Shown: positions 34,584 through 47,191 of the stretch, in pieces
Layout: every line of letters starts with the position of its first letter
Numbering within the stretch: the first letter of the stretch is position 1
NCBI RefSeq assembly: GCF_034702125.1
Contig: NC_085862.1
Coordinates: 11,967,738-12,031,737, forward strand
DNA: 64,000 bases
Reading direction: 5' to 3'
DNA from: Engraulis encrasicolus
Taxonomy: Eukaryota; Chordata; Actinopteri; Clupeiformes; Engraulidae
Position numbers and translations under genes: made by a program
The notes under the pieces: model-generated
Told to the model about the DNA's origin: nothing
Database searches by the model: none
The model's input: only the letters and a program-made list of their open reading frames with translations

Positions 34584-37237
34584 TAGAGATGGCTATTTAC
34601 CAGTTTGCACCCCGGGGGATGGCGCCAGAGATCTGTAGTTTGTTGCCCCGGTACACAGGGGTCTTAGTGATCCAATAGACAGCCTGAACAGAAAGAAAAC
34701 TTAAGTGTACTTTCTTGCCAATTACAACGTGTAACAAATGCACCAGCGCACACACACTCAAAATATTTATTACCGTACATTACCTTCAGCTGGGGTTCCA
34801 CAGTGCAGCGGTGGAGTTCCAGATCGCCTGTCACCATGATCTGCTTTATCTTGACAGTGTTCAAGCGGTTAGGTATAGTCAGCTTTTTCCCTTCCATCAT
34901 GACTACAAAGTTGTCCTCAGTGCAGTCCACAGTGACCTATCAGGAAAAGGCACAATGACACTGACCTATTAGGGACCACAATCATTAAAGTGACGGTTCA
35001 GAGTAGATTCACCCTAATGCCATTTGAACCGTGACATCCATCCAGTAGTCCACCCTTAGTGTTTTCTGGCTTGGGCGAACATTGGCAGAGTTACCGAGTT
35101 ATTGCATGGTTATTTCGAATAGTTTTGGCGGGCATTCACAGTATCTCCGAACTTTACCCCACAAAAATCACATGTCATGACGCCAAACTTCTACAGTGGT
35201 ACTTTAAGGATGATACACGGACCACAAATCAGGACAAACGAATAATGAATGTAGATCAGTAATGAGGGTTTAATCCTGAAGGTATACAGCTCCAGGCCAC
35301 TTTATTATAATACTGTGAAAAAGTTGATTTATTTCCATAATTCCATCAATAATGTTAAACTGTCATATATTATAGATTCATGGCCCAGTTTTTTTCTACA
35401 TCACCAGAAATGAAACCCCATTGAAAATGATTGGAGTTTTATTTCTGTTAAGTTAGAACTAAACTGGTGAGTTAACACCAAAACGTGGCATGGGAATCTA
35501 CAGGGTATATTGAAGAGTGAAGGGTGGGTCACCAGGTCAACAAACAAGAACAGCTGACAGCAAAGCATCAAGGATATATTCCATAACTCCCATGTACTGT
35601 TTCTGCCATTGACTTCAATGTTAAACACATCATAGCAGTTATTAAAGGAGAACATTTGAACATTAAGGCCATTTTCTGAGTGGTCTGCAATGTTTTAGAG
35701 TCCCCCTCACCGTTTATTTCATGTTTGCTGCAGTCTCTGTTATTTGGCTGATTTGGATTTGATCTCAACCAGCTTTAGAATGGCAGTCTATGGGCACCTG
35801 CAACGCTGTTCTTAAAATCACCTTAAACATTTGTTTTCGAAAGTCTACAGCTCACAAAGTGGTTAGGGGTGTTCACTATCAGTCCCTAACAAGTTTCAAT
35901 CCAAAATATGGCTTCTGTTATTTTTTAATTTGCCATTTTGTGAAAGAAAGTGAAAGTGAAACTTAATTTACAAATTGCTACATAAAACGCACATAAAACA
36001 CCACAGATGCCAAATTTCGCTACAAAAATTGTTAAGGAAACTTTTTGAGTTGCATATTCTTGAAAACAAATGTTAAAGGTGATTTTAAGAACAGAGTTGC
36101 AGGTGCCCATAGACGGCCATTCTAAAGCTGGTTGAGATCAAATCCAAATAAGCCAAATAACAGAGACTGCAGCAAACATGAAATAAACGGTGAGGGGGAC
36201 TCTAAAACATTGCAGACCACTCAGAAAATGGCCTTGATGTTCCACTTCACTTCACTACACGATTAGTACTTTATTATTATGCCAAACTGTTGTGCATATG
36301 ACTGTAGTGCAGGGCCGGGTCAGGAGGAAGGGGGGACGGACTACACCGTTTAACCCATGACAAAAGGAGGATTCGCGATATAAAATGATATAATAGGCTA
36401 ATCCCCTTCATGGAATATTTGGTCAGAAGGAAGAAGTGGAAAGCAACAGATTTGTCCGTGTTATGTGAGGTATATATAATTTTTTCCCGTCGGCGTGCGC
36501 CGCCAGTCCTGTTCAAAACCCTCCCCACAGCCAAAGCTAGCGTGCTACTTTGCCATTCATTTGAATGAGACACCGCCGGTCGCCGTCGTGAAAAATATAC
36601 TCGAGTTCTATTTTCCAAATGCTGCGCCCGTCTACCGCCGGTTGGTGTGTAAAGACAGATATGTTTCTATGTATTTTCACCGACGCCGGTAAAAATCGCG
36701 GCCGTTCCGCGACGCTTTACTGCCCTAGTGTGTGAGCTCTTAGTCAGACCAGGTCTTGGAAGAGATTTGAAAGTCGATGATAATCAGGCTACTAGTTTAC
36801 CTCCAACTTGTCGCCCTGCTTGTAAGGGTTGGGATGTATAATCTGCTCGCCCCAATGTCCATCCTTACTGGTGTTGAAGACCACTGTGTCGTTATGGAAG
36901 CGAAAGTCCATGTAGAATGAGAAGTTTTCGCTGTCACAGCCCAGTTCACCGACCAGTCCCACTTGAATGCTGAATCACACACACAAAAAAAGTTTGACAC
37001 AGGAGTGGAAACACAATAGTCATTATTGACATAACACATACAGTTAGTGCTCCAAAAATACTGTATTTAACGTGACATATAGTGTAATTAGAGTCATTAT
37101 TGTGTTACGATGGGGCAGGTCAGGGAGAGGTCAGTGCTTTTAGATAAGACACGACACGACCACACGACTCATGTCATTTCACCCCAGGTGTGTGTGTGTG
37201 TCTGTGTGTGTGTGTGTGCGTGCGTGTGTGAGAGTGT

Positions 37238-37297
<60 letters not shown>

Positions 37298-40200
37298 TAT
37301 TGTTCTTGACTACTGTGATACTTATGTAACCGGTGGTTATCCTGAACCTTTATTCTGACGGGGTAACAACGCTCCCCTTTCCTTCCGGTGTGTAGCATAT
37401 ATAATTGCGGTGGTAACTAGCTAGCAAAGACGCTATGTTTTTGATGCTGCAGAGTGTAGCATCGGTACACCGCTCTCTCTGTCCCTCCGTTTGTGGTTGA
37501 GCCATCGTACAGGAAAGGTAGGCGTCCTTCTCGGTTGGTTTATTGCTCTTTTTGGTGCATTGTAATGTACTTAGTTGTTGGTTACTGACACCATTTAACT
37601 TAATCGTAGCCCTGTCCATCGGCGGCTGGCGTGGGGTCGGCTGCTGTTCTGGGATGGTGTGCCGAGCTGGGCAAACTCAAGTGTCGTGGTGGCGTGTCTC
37701 CACTGTGTCCTTTGTGGTTGACTGCTTGCGTACCGCTTTGAGAGAACCAGAGGTAATGCCGGCATTTTCTGTAAGAGTCTCGACGCTTAGCTCTTGACTT
37801 GTGTAGGGAGTTGTGCATTTCCACAATACACAACTCCTGTTTAATCGATTTATAAATGCCGTGCCTAATGGTAACTTTCTCGTTAAATGTACATAGGAGG
37901 AGATGGTGCCTTCGACTACACTGATGCAGTGTCACTAGAGAAGGGGGGCATCACTGTTCTTTTCCCAACCCTTTTGTTTGGTTTTGTCCTATTGTGAGTG
38001 ATTCATCCTGTGCAACCTTTTCACTTTGTAACGTCCAAGACGAAGGGGCTTGTGTAAGTTTCACTCTAACATCCGAGACGAAGGGGCTCGTGTAAGTTTC
38101 TACTTAGTAACCGCCAAGACGGAGTTTGTGTATATGATTAGGGTATGAACACTGAAGTATTACTGGGAGACGTATCTTAAATCCCAGACTCCTTTTGGAA
38201 CCTATACTTGCTGTAGGGGGAGACCAAAGACGTGTGTCTAACAGGCTTGTGTGTGTGGTGGCCATTACCAATTTTGCCCTTTTGGCAGTTTGTTTTCTTT
38301 TGTATAATTTGATTTACTAACTTTGTTTGCCGTGCAATTTTTGTTATTTGGTCTACCCCTCGTGCAATTGCCAATTGCCATAAGCACTTTTGCATAACTA
38401 GCACATTTGCACATTTCTGTATAATTTTGTATATTGAGATGACGTGCCTATAAATACTGTAAAAGCTTCATATTCTATTTTTTATATTTGACTGAGCCCG
38501 TGAGGCATATTTTCAGATACAGAGACTCATTACGAAAAGAAAGAAAATAAAAAGAACTCTGAATTGTATGACAGTTGTATCTCTTGTTATTCACTAACCT
38601 GTTGCGGGGAAAGTCAAATCGAGTGTTTGATGGTTGGGTTCTCTCACCCTAACAAATGAGAGTGGCGTAGTCACTAAACATCTTAAAAATATTAAAAATA
38701 TAAAAAAAATATTACGGTAAAGAGATAACGCAGGCCACATTTGGCGTAGTCGGCAGGATGTTTAAAATGGCTAATTATCATTTTAGTAAATTACCCAAAA
38801 TTGCCACTCTGCTACAATTGACGTAGATTCGGCAGGATAAGGACTTCACAAAAGACAGGTGTTCCGGGTTATATTTTAGTTGGTCTTGGCAATTGTCTGG
38901 GTTTTTGATTGTTTTACTTTCTTTGCGTGTGAATGAACTGGTGTGACTGTGTGGATGTTTGTGAGTTAAAATTATCCTTGGCGGCAAAGCAGCAGCCCGC
39001 CGACTTCGTTGTTCCTGGGTGAGTCGTGAATATTGTCAGACTGTGCAAAATGACTGAAGAAGAACGCAAAGAGTTGACGGAGATGATCGAGATGATGAGA
39101 CGACAACAGCAGCAGCTCGGCCAGCTGTCGGAGGGTGTCGCAATGATGCAGCGGTCTCCACCAAGACCGCATGACCGCTCCTTCATCTGTTGGCGTTGCC
39201 AAGAGCCTGGACATTTAGCAAGAAATTGCGATGGGCAGGGCTCTACAGTGCGAGCATTTTGCTCGCATATGCCCCTAAAATAAATGATTGTGCGAACGAA
39301 ATAATAGAAAGGGCGCACTTGTGCGAGTAGATATTTCAACCCTTTCAATCGTATTTTGCTCCTAAAATAAATACACCCCATAGAGAAACGCAGGAACATG
39401 TGAACGAGAGAAGGCGCAAAATACAGCGTGCGCGCCGCGCACAGAGAGACAGAGGCAGACAGACAGACAAATAGTCGGAGGAGTTTTGAAATAAGATAAG
39501 CGTCGGGAGTATCGAGCGCTTCCAATGACGGAGAAGAGCTGGACAGAAACTTCAGCGCTAGAATTGCTAATTCTCCGCTTAGCACAAATGCTAACAAATG
39601 CTCAACCTGTTAACTTTGTGAGAAGAAATAGCTTCGGTTTGTACACACTTATCTCGTAAGTACGTGGCTTGTACTGTTTATGTTACTCCTCCTGAGACGT
39701 TGGCAAGGGAGGACACATAGCAGGCTCTCTCTGTGCGCTCACTTGCTCAACTGTCATCATCATCACGTCACGTCATGTGAAGTCAGTATTTTCTTGGACA
39801 GTCTCGGGGTGTAGCCTAGGGCACGTTTTTGATGTGCAAGCCTTCAATATTGTCAAATTGTTATTTAGAGGAAATGTATTTGGTCATCCACACTTTTTTT
39901 GTTTCATTTCTAAAATGCAAGTATAGAACAATTATATTTTCAAAGGGTAATGTTCAGATTACTGAGATGCTGTTACTGTGGTACCAAATGCAATTTAAAA
40001 AAAGTGTAACCCATGGGTAGGCTGTTTATAGCCTCATAGGCTACATAGCAGCATACCCATATGGAGTCATTGTATTTTCAGGACAGAAGTGTAATTGCCT
40101 CTCTGGTCTCTCTTGTAAAAAATCTGCTCCCCTGACCAATTTCATCCCAGCACCCTGCCAGATCCTGCTGTGTAGGCCTAAATTGAAACACCAGCTCTGT

Positions 40201-42495
40201 ATAGAAATGAATGTGATAGATATAAATATGTAATATTTTGTTTAGTCCTTTTCCTGGGGGGGATTTGGAAAAGTGGCCCTAAGTGATTTTAATTGTAGGC
40301 CTACCCCTCTAGAATGTGTATTTGTGTGTGGAAAGAGTATATTCTCTGTATCTGTGTGTTAATAATGAAGCTGCGTCACAAAAACTGACTGTGCTCCTAA
40401 ATTTTTATCTGTGCCCCTAAAATTTTTCACTTAGGGGCACAGGTGCTCCTATTGAAAAAGCTAAGCGTAGAGCCCTGGTGATGGGGTGCGGGTTCCAGCT
40501 CGTGATCACCCACTTTCGTCAGCCCAATCCAGGGACAATGGGCCATCCTCCCCTAGCCAGCCAACAGCGCTAGGGAGCCGGCGCAGTGAGAGGTTGCCGG
40601 GCTCGCAGGACCAGTCCAGCCAACCTAACCTCAGCCCGGGTGCCGTCTTTCATTGTTTGTGTATGTGCATATGTGTTTGTATGATGATGCTGGTGCATTT
40701 ACTTTGTATATTTTAAGGGGTGCGTGTGTGTGTGCGTGTGCGCGCTTGTGTGGGTGCGTGTGTACGCGTGTGTGGGTGTATGAGTGTGTTGATCCTGGGG
40801 TCCAGCGCGGTTGGGTATTCAACAGTGTAGGGACGCGTTTCTTGTCGTTTGTTGTGTCGTCGGGACGACGACAGAAATTGTGGGGGTAGAATGTAACATG
40901 ATGATACTGGTTGTTGCCTTTTAAGCCGCGTCATTTAGTCTGCCGTGCGCCGGTGCGCCATGTGACCATTGGGCACCAATTGGCACTATTGGGCACAACT
41001 ATAAAAGGTTGGCACAGCCCCCTCGGAGGGAAGCGGCAGATTGATTGTGTGCTGGTGGCAAGTGTGCCTTTGTTGTGTTGTGTCGCCGAGTCGAATCCGT
41101 GTAGGGCCCTGCTTCACGGGAGAGGTATTCCGTGGAGTTGTGGCCTATTACGGAGGTGCGACTGTGTGGAGCGTGACCTTGGTGGCCGCGTCGGCTCTCG
41201 TATTTGGGTATGTAGCCGTCGCCTGTCCTAGTCCTACATCGCATTAGCTACATTTTTATTGCACAGGTGCTCACTATTATTGTCAATGTTACATTGTAGG
41301 AATCGGGTGTCGTGCGCCCTTCTCCTTGCGACTACGAGATACTCCGCGTTCCGCGCTGGTAGGTGGTCATCCTATCCATACTACTAAAACATTGTGCATT
41401 GCCTATAATGTGTACTTTACGGTAATCTCTGTGCGCAGGTACCCGTGGATCTGCACCTGTTGGTCTGTGCGGGCTGCTGTTTTAGATATAGGCCTAGTTG
41501 CCGTTTAAGGATAGGACTTATGAATTGAATAACTGTATGTGTGTGTGTGTGTGCGTGCGCGAGTGTGGCGTTACCCTTTCTTTTTGAGTTCTTGTTGTGT
41601 TTATTTAAAGAGAAGTGGGAGTTCTCTGCTCCTTTTGTTAATTTGTGTCATTCATTTTGTTTTTTTGTTTGGTTCACCCCATCTCACTTGGGCCCGCCCT
41701 GTGCGCGGGTTACCCCCTAGTTATTGGGTAGTGGTTTTGCCGTGTGTTCAGTGAAACTCAAGTGTGCAGTGTTACTGGTGGGTTGCCGTGCTTGAATATT
41801 TACTTAATCCCGTTTAGCTTGCTGTGCTGTGTACACGTAGTGGGGGAACCTCGGCCGCCTTGGCCCACGTTGGGGTGTGGGTGTTATTTATATTATTTTA
41901 AATGTTTATCTTTTAAAAAGAAATTGTAAGCCAATAAAAGAAAATAAGTGCTTTGAACCCTGTCTATGTGGTCCTTTACGAAGTTTCATATATTCTGGGT
42001 GGCGAAATTCCCCCAGTGGCGTAGTCGTGCAAGCTGTTTAAAATGGCTAATTATTATTTTAGTAAATTACCCAAAATTGCCACTCTGCTACACTTAGGTA
42101 TATCCATACTGCCTTATCTTGTAACAGAGCCTCATTGTCTTAATGCGTCCCGTTTTAGAGATATTGCTATGTCAATATGTCATATGCAGTAGCTACAATA
42201 TCCAAACTAATACCACTTTGAAGGTATTTTTCCTAGTTTCAATACTGGTGTAGTTACTGTACTCTGCCTTTGCAGGCCAGCTTACTGTAGATGGCTACTT
42301 ACTAGGCCTTGAAAGGTAATAGACCCTACAGGAAACTCTGAGGTTCTGTGTGTGTGTGTCTGCGTGTGTGTGTGGTAGAGATGGCTATTTACCGGTAGGC
42401 ATCCTGAGTGATGATGCCAGAGATGTGTAGTTTGTTGCCCTGGTCCGGAGGGAAAGCCTGAACAGAAAGAAAATCCAAGCATCAATCACAACATG

Positions 42496-42542
<47 letters not shown>

Positions 42543-45500
42543 GTTTTTTATTTTTATTTTTATTATTTGTAGTTTATTTGGCAGGGATAATGCAGTGCAC
42601 ATTGTTACAAACATGACATGGCAGAGCCATGACACAACTTGCAATGCAGATGTGAATACATGGAAGGTTTATAGCTAGATGCTAATTTGCAACCTCAGTC
42701 CCTGATCAGGCTACCTACTCTAATAAAACATATAAATCATCTAAAAGTACAATTGTACAATACAAGTAGTACACTCACCTTGGGGTTCAAAGTGAAGTGG
42801 TGGAGCTCCAGGTCGCCTTTCACCAAGATCAGCTTTGTCTTGACAGTGTTCAAGCGGTTAGGTATAGTCAGCGTTTTCCCTTCCATCATGACTACGAAGT
42901 TTTGCTCAGTGTAGTCCACAGTGACCTATCAGGAAAAGGCACGATGACACTGAACTATCAGGAACCACATTCACGATGGAAGATACACGGATCACAAATC
43001 AGGATAAATGAATAATGAACGCAGTGATGCCAAATTAGTGACTTTGTCGCTAGATTTAGCGACTTTTTGACGTCCCTGGCGACAAAAAAACACGTCAAAT
43101 GCTGGGGGGGGGGGGCTGTTTGCACTTTCGTGACGTCATTTTGGTGTAAAAACGGGATTCCGATTTTTTGGCGCAAATTCAAAAAAAGGGGGAGTACTTG
43201 AAACAGAGGTTCTGACCATTTCTGGCACTTTGTGTGTACTCCCCACAGTGGGGAGACTCTGACCTAACAGTAAAAATGCGAAAAATATGATTTTGATTCT
43301 CTATCCCCTTTAAAGACTTTCAAAGCTCCCAAATGTCTCGTTTTTAATGACCTGGACCTTATTAGAAATTGGGGCAGGCATATAATACAAACCTGGATAC
43401 CTGTGTGACTATCTGGTTCTGTAAAATGCTCAAATTAGCTTACCGAGCTAGCTTACAATATCGAACGATCAAATGGTAATGTGTAGTGATCTATTTGTGT
43501 CCGATAAGTTCATGGTGTATTTTTACATTAATCCATGTCAGCCACGAAATGTATTATCATCCAGGCTTTTTAAATTAGGTAAAAACTTTCGTGCTGTAAG
43601 TAGCACGGACGGCCGCTATGTTTCTTCTTAGAAAGTTTTCTGTGTTTACTAGGTAGCCCGGCCCCCCATCTCGCTCCTCGCGATTTGATTGGCCCTGTCG
43701 TCGGATAACTTTCAGCCTCGCTAAACGCTAGACTGCTAGACTGCCAGACTGCCCCCGGGAGCAAATTCAATTTGCGGTCGCTAGGGGCGTCTAGATTTCT
43801 AGGCTAGTTCGACCCATGTCAACTGCACCAGAATCTTGTGAGCAAGATACAATGTCGGTATGCGGGCGTCTAAAGCTGGGCTTACACTGTGCGACTTTTG
43901 CCCCGATTTGGCACTCGCACGACTTTTTGAGAGTCGGGCCGATTTCTTGCTCAATCGCAGGTCAATCGTGAGTCTCACATCGTGCAGTGTACATGGGGTA
44001 ACGACAAGCGATTTCGCCTCACGATCGTGCAATCGCAGGGTCGCAAGAAAATCAAAACGGTTTGAAATTCTGGTCGTGGCTCGTACGTAAATCGCACAGT
44101 TAAAGCAGTGCTACGACCCGATTTGACACTTCACATGCACAAATTAATAGGGCTGTGCGATTCGCTGTTGAGCGCGACCTCATCTCCACCTCAGGTGCGC
44201 ATGTTCCCTCCTCTGCAGACCAGGGAAACATGTCTGTCGCGTCGTACGGTGGAAGCATTTTGCTCGCATCCGACTGTCGGCTCGTGTAGTGTGAGGACAT
44301 GAGTGGTGAGCTGTGAACTGCTAAACAGTGAAATTCCATCGTGCAGTGTGAGCAGAAGCTTAAGACCCACGAGTGAAAATATTGCACAGTGTATGCCCGG
44401 CTTAACTTACATGTAGATGCATCTAGACTCTTCATGTGGTATGCAGACGCTGTGATTATTTAATTTTCCTTATGCCCCATACCATGGCGGGATAGAATGT
44501 CTCAAGTTAAAACAAAACAAAAAACTTGCGAAGCATTTGTACACACTGAATCGACACGTCAGGAAACAGACATGGAAAATCCTAAAACAGCGATTATCCA
44601 AATTGTAGGCTATGTTAGCCTAATAAAACTTGAAACACGTCTATTTCCCCCTGGTATTTTCGGTACAGGGTATTTTTTTTAATGTATTGCTATCTAAATT
44701 TGTTACCTATGAATTATGCCAACTTCAGCATAATCTAGTGAGCAAGTATGTCAGGCACGCCTCTATCGGATGCTTGTAAGGACGTAGAACTTTTGGGGCG
44801 ACTGACTTGACAACCAAATGCGATAGAACTAACGACTGGATCTTGGTCATAGCAACCTGCAGTTTAGAATTAGTAACGGCAGTTCGCCTAACTTATGTTT
44901 GATGCCTGACCGGTTACAGGGGAATAATTGCAACCGCATCAGCCAATCAGAAAAGATAATTCAGTTCCGTAGGCAGATAGTGACCGTATAGCAGTCTGCT
45001 GGCATCTCTGTAGTTTACCTCAAACTTGCCGCCCTGCTTGTAAGGGTTGGAATGTACAATTTCCTCGCCCCATTTCCCATCCGCTCTGGTGTTGAATCCC
45101 ACTGTGCCGTCATGAAAGCGAATGATCATGCACAATGACAAGTCATTCCAACTGCTGCCCAGTCCTATGTCAATGCTGAATCACACACAAAAAAAAACAG
45201 TAGGTATTAGGCTATGATGACACAGGAATTCACACACAAGTCATTATTGACTCAGCACACACAGTTAGTGTTCCAACAGGATGAATCCGGTGTAAAAAGG
45301 GTTAAGTAAGGGTTAACGTTCGGCGAGAAGGTCGCTACCGTGGAATAGCAGCACGACAGAGAGAACCTTTAGACCCCGACGCGGAGCCGAAAGTTAACCC
45401 GCTTATTATATGGATATACTTAAATGATTCACACATGGCGGGGACATTTCTTTAGGCCTATTTAATGTTAAGATTGTTGCTGCGCAAAACAAAACAGTGC

Positions 45501-46943
45501 CGTTGTGGAACACCGCTAGGCAACAGCTAGGTAGCCAGGACAACAGGTGTTGTCTATCACAGCAGCTGATTAGAGTCTTGTTGAAAAGTCGCTTTAGCAG
45601 TGAAAAGTCTTGTTGCCATTGACAGCGGTCTGTTATAGACCAACCCGTCCGTTATCGAAAAATAACAGACGTGCGAACGTTGGGGAGCCCCGTTGAAATG
45701 AATGGAGCATTCGACCGATGACGTCACACCATATAATAAATAGTGTTAATACATGATGCTGAGAGCTAACTTTGGCCACATACTGTAAGTAGGCCTACCT
45801 CACCTCTATACGTCCCCTGCATTCAGAATTCCAGCGCGAGTTAGCTGATGACAAAATTGGGCTTCTGCTGTGAGTGGGTCGGCACCAAACTAGTCATCGT
45901 AATAAATGCTACTTTCCACCCATTTCCGAGGCTCGAAGTTACTCAATACGTCATTCCATAGAGTCGCGGGGTTTGCATGTCATGTAAAATGAGGCATAGA
46001 GAACTTTGATAGTGCACAGTTAGTTTAGATACAGGGTAATTTTTACCATCTATGATTAAGTCGCGATAAATTGATCGACGAGTACTAATTACAATAAGAA
46101 AGCGGTCAGATAGAAACAGACTGCAAAATGAATTCCGTGGAAATGCGTGGATTATTGAAGCATCATGCAAGCAGCGTGCGGCTAACAAGTGCTGGAACTC
46201 TTGGCTCGTTCAAAAAATCGAGAATCCCCAGAAAGCCGACCTAAAACCTCGGGAAAGTGGGAGTGAACATTTGGTGACGCAATGTCAGATCGATAATTAT
46301 CGAGGTTGATCTCTGGCGGAAGTATAGAAGAACGAGTTCCCGAGCTTGTGTTTTGTGTGACGACACACGCATCATCAACATGGCGCCCATGCATGCAACT
46401 GACATGTAAACAGTAGGCCTATCATAAATGCTAAAATATCATCTTGTAATCACTATCAACAACACCAGTCAATGTCATTCAATTGCAGATGCACATATGT
46501 CAGTAATGCTGGTCTCTGTCTGTTTAATTTAGCTTACTTCAGCTAAAATTATATGTCGTGGGTGTGGAGGCTCAAGGTGAGGTGAAAAAAAAGAAAAGAG
46601 AACCAAAACAAAACACGCATGAATCCCGATTGTTCCGGGATCAGTGGCGTTCATGCGCCAAACTCCAGAACTCAATTGTCATGTGAGCAGTGTCGTCAGC
46701 TGTCTCGAGAGGTCCCGAGCTGGTGAAGGCAACATCTGAATGCAGGGCACGTATGATGTGACGTATGGTAGGTGAGGAGTGGTCACGTTTTATCTATCCA
46801 CAAAGCAGCTACTATACAATTACTGATGTTATTGGATCCATCTAAAGGCTTGCAGAGATTGCTGCTTTGACTGGTCGATGCAGAACATGGACTCAGCATG
46901 AGGACTGAGGAGTGTGTGTGAGAGAGATCAAGTGTGTGTGAGT

Positions 46944-46982
<39 letters not shown>

Positions 46983-47148
46983 ATGCTATTACACTCTAGC
47001 TTCCTGAGGAATGATGCCACATATCTGTAGTTTGTTGCCCGGTTCCAAAGGAGTATCAATGGCCAAGTTGACCGGCTGAACAGGAAAGAAAACCCAAGCG
47101 TACGTTATTGTTAAATACAACATGTAACAACACATGCGCACACAGACA

Positions 47149-47191
<43 letters not shown>

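Larger units (their letters stand above)
32761..34600. other. Galectin intron (CRD3 exons 2-3)
   Basis: The start of the intron (32761-32878) and 33236-33345 match the intron at 36970-37187 of CRD2. Between them 32880-33235 is an inserted dispersed repeat ending CTTGGCGGAGGTAAT. 33378-34350 is a TA-flanked transposon. 34524-34582 is a TG microsatellite. Confidence 0.6.
34937..36800. other. Galectin intron (CRD2 exons 3-4)
   Basis: Contains the foldback element 35665-36235 and the MITE-like copy 36480-36745. 35500-35580 repeats, inverted, a segment near 49440-49510. No other exon is seen. Confidence 0.6.
36970..42392. other. Galectin intron (CRD2 exons 2-3), 5.4 kb of LTR-element debris
   Basis: 37188-37299 is a TG/GA microsatellite. 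37325-42092 is a nested LTR-element complex with gag, two LTRs and a hAT. The rest shows no exon. Confidence 0.6.

Noticed and set aside
37110..37398. Small frames over CA/GA/TG tracts (also at 47.0-47.3 and 59.8-60.2 kb)
   Set aside because: Simple dinucleotide repeats translated into RE, VC or TH runs.
38914..39597. Minus-strand frame of 227 residues
   Set aside because: It crosses the border between the gag fragment and the inserted hAT and is antisense to gag, so it cannot be an old gene.
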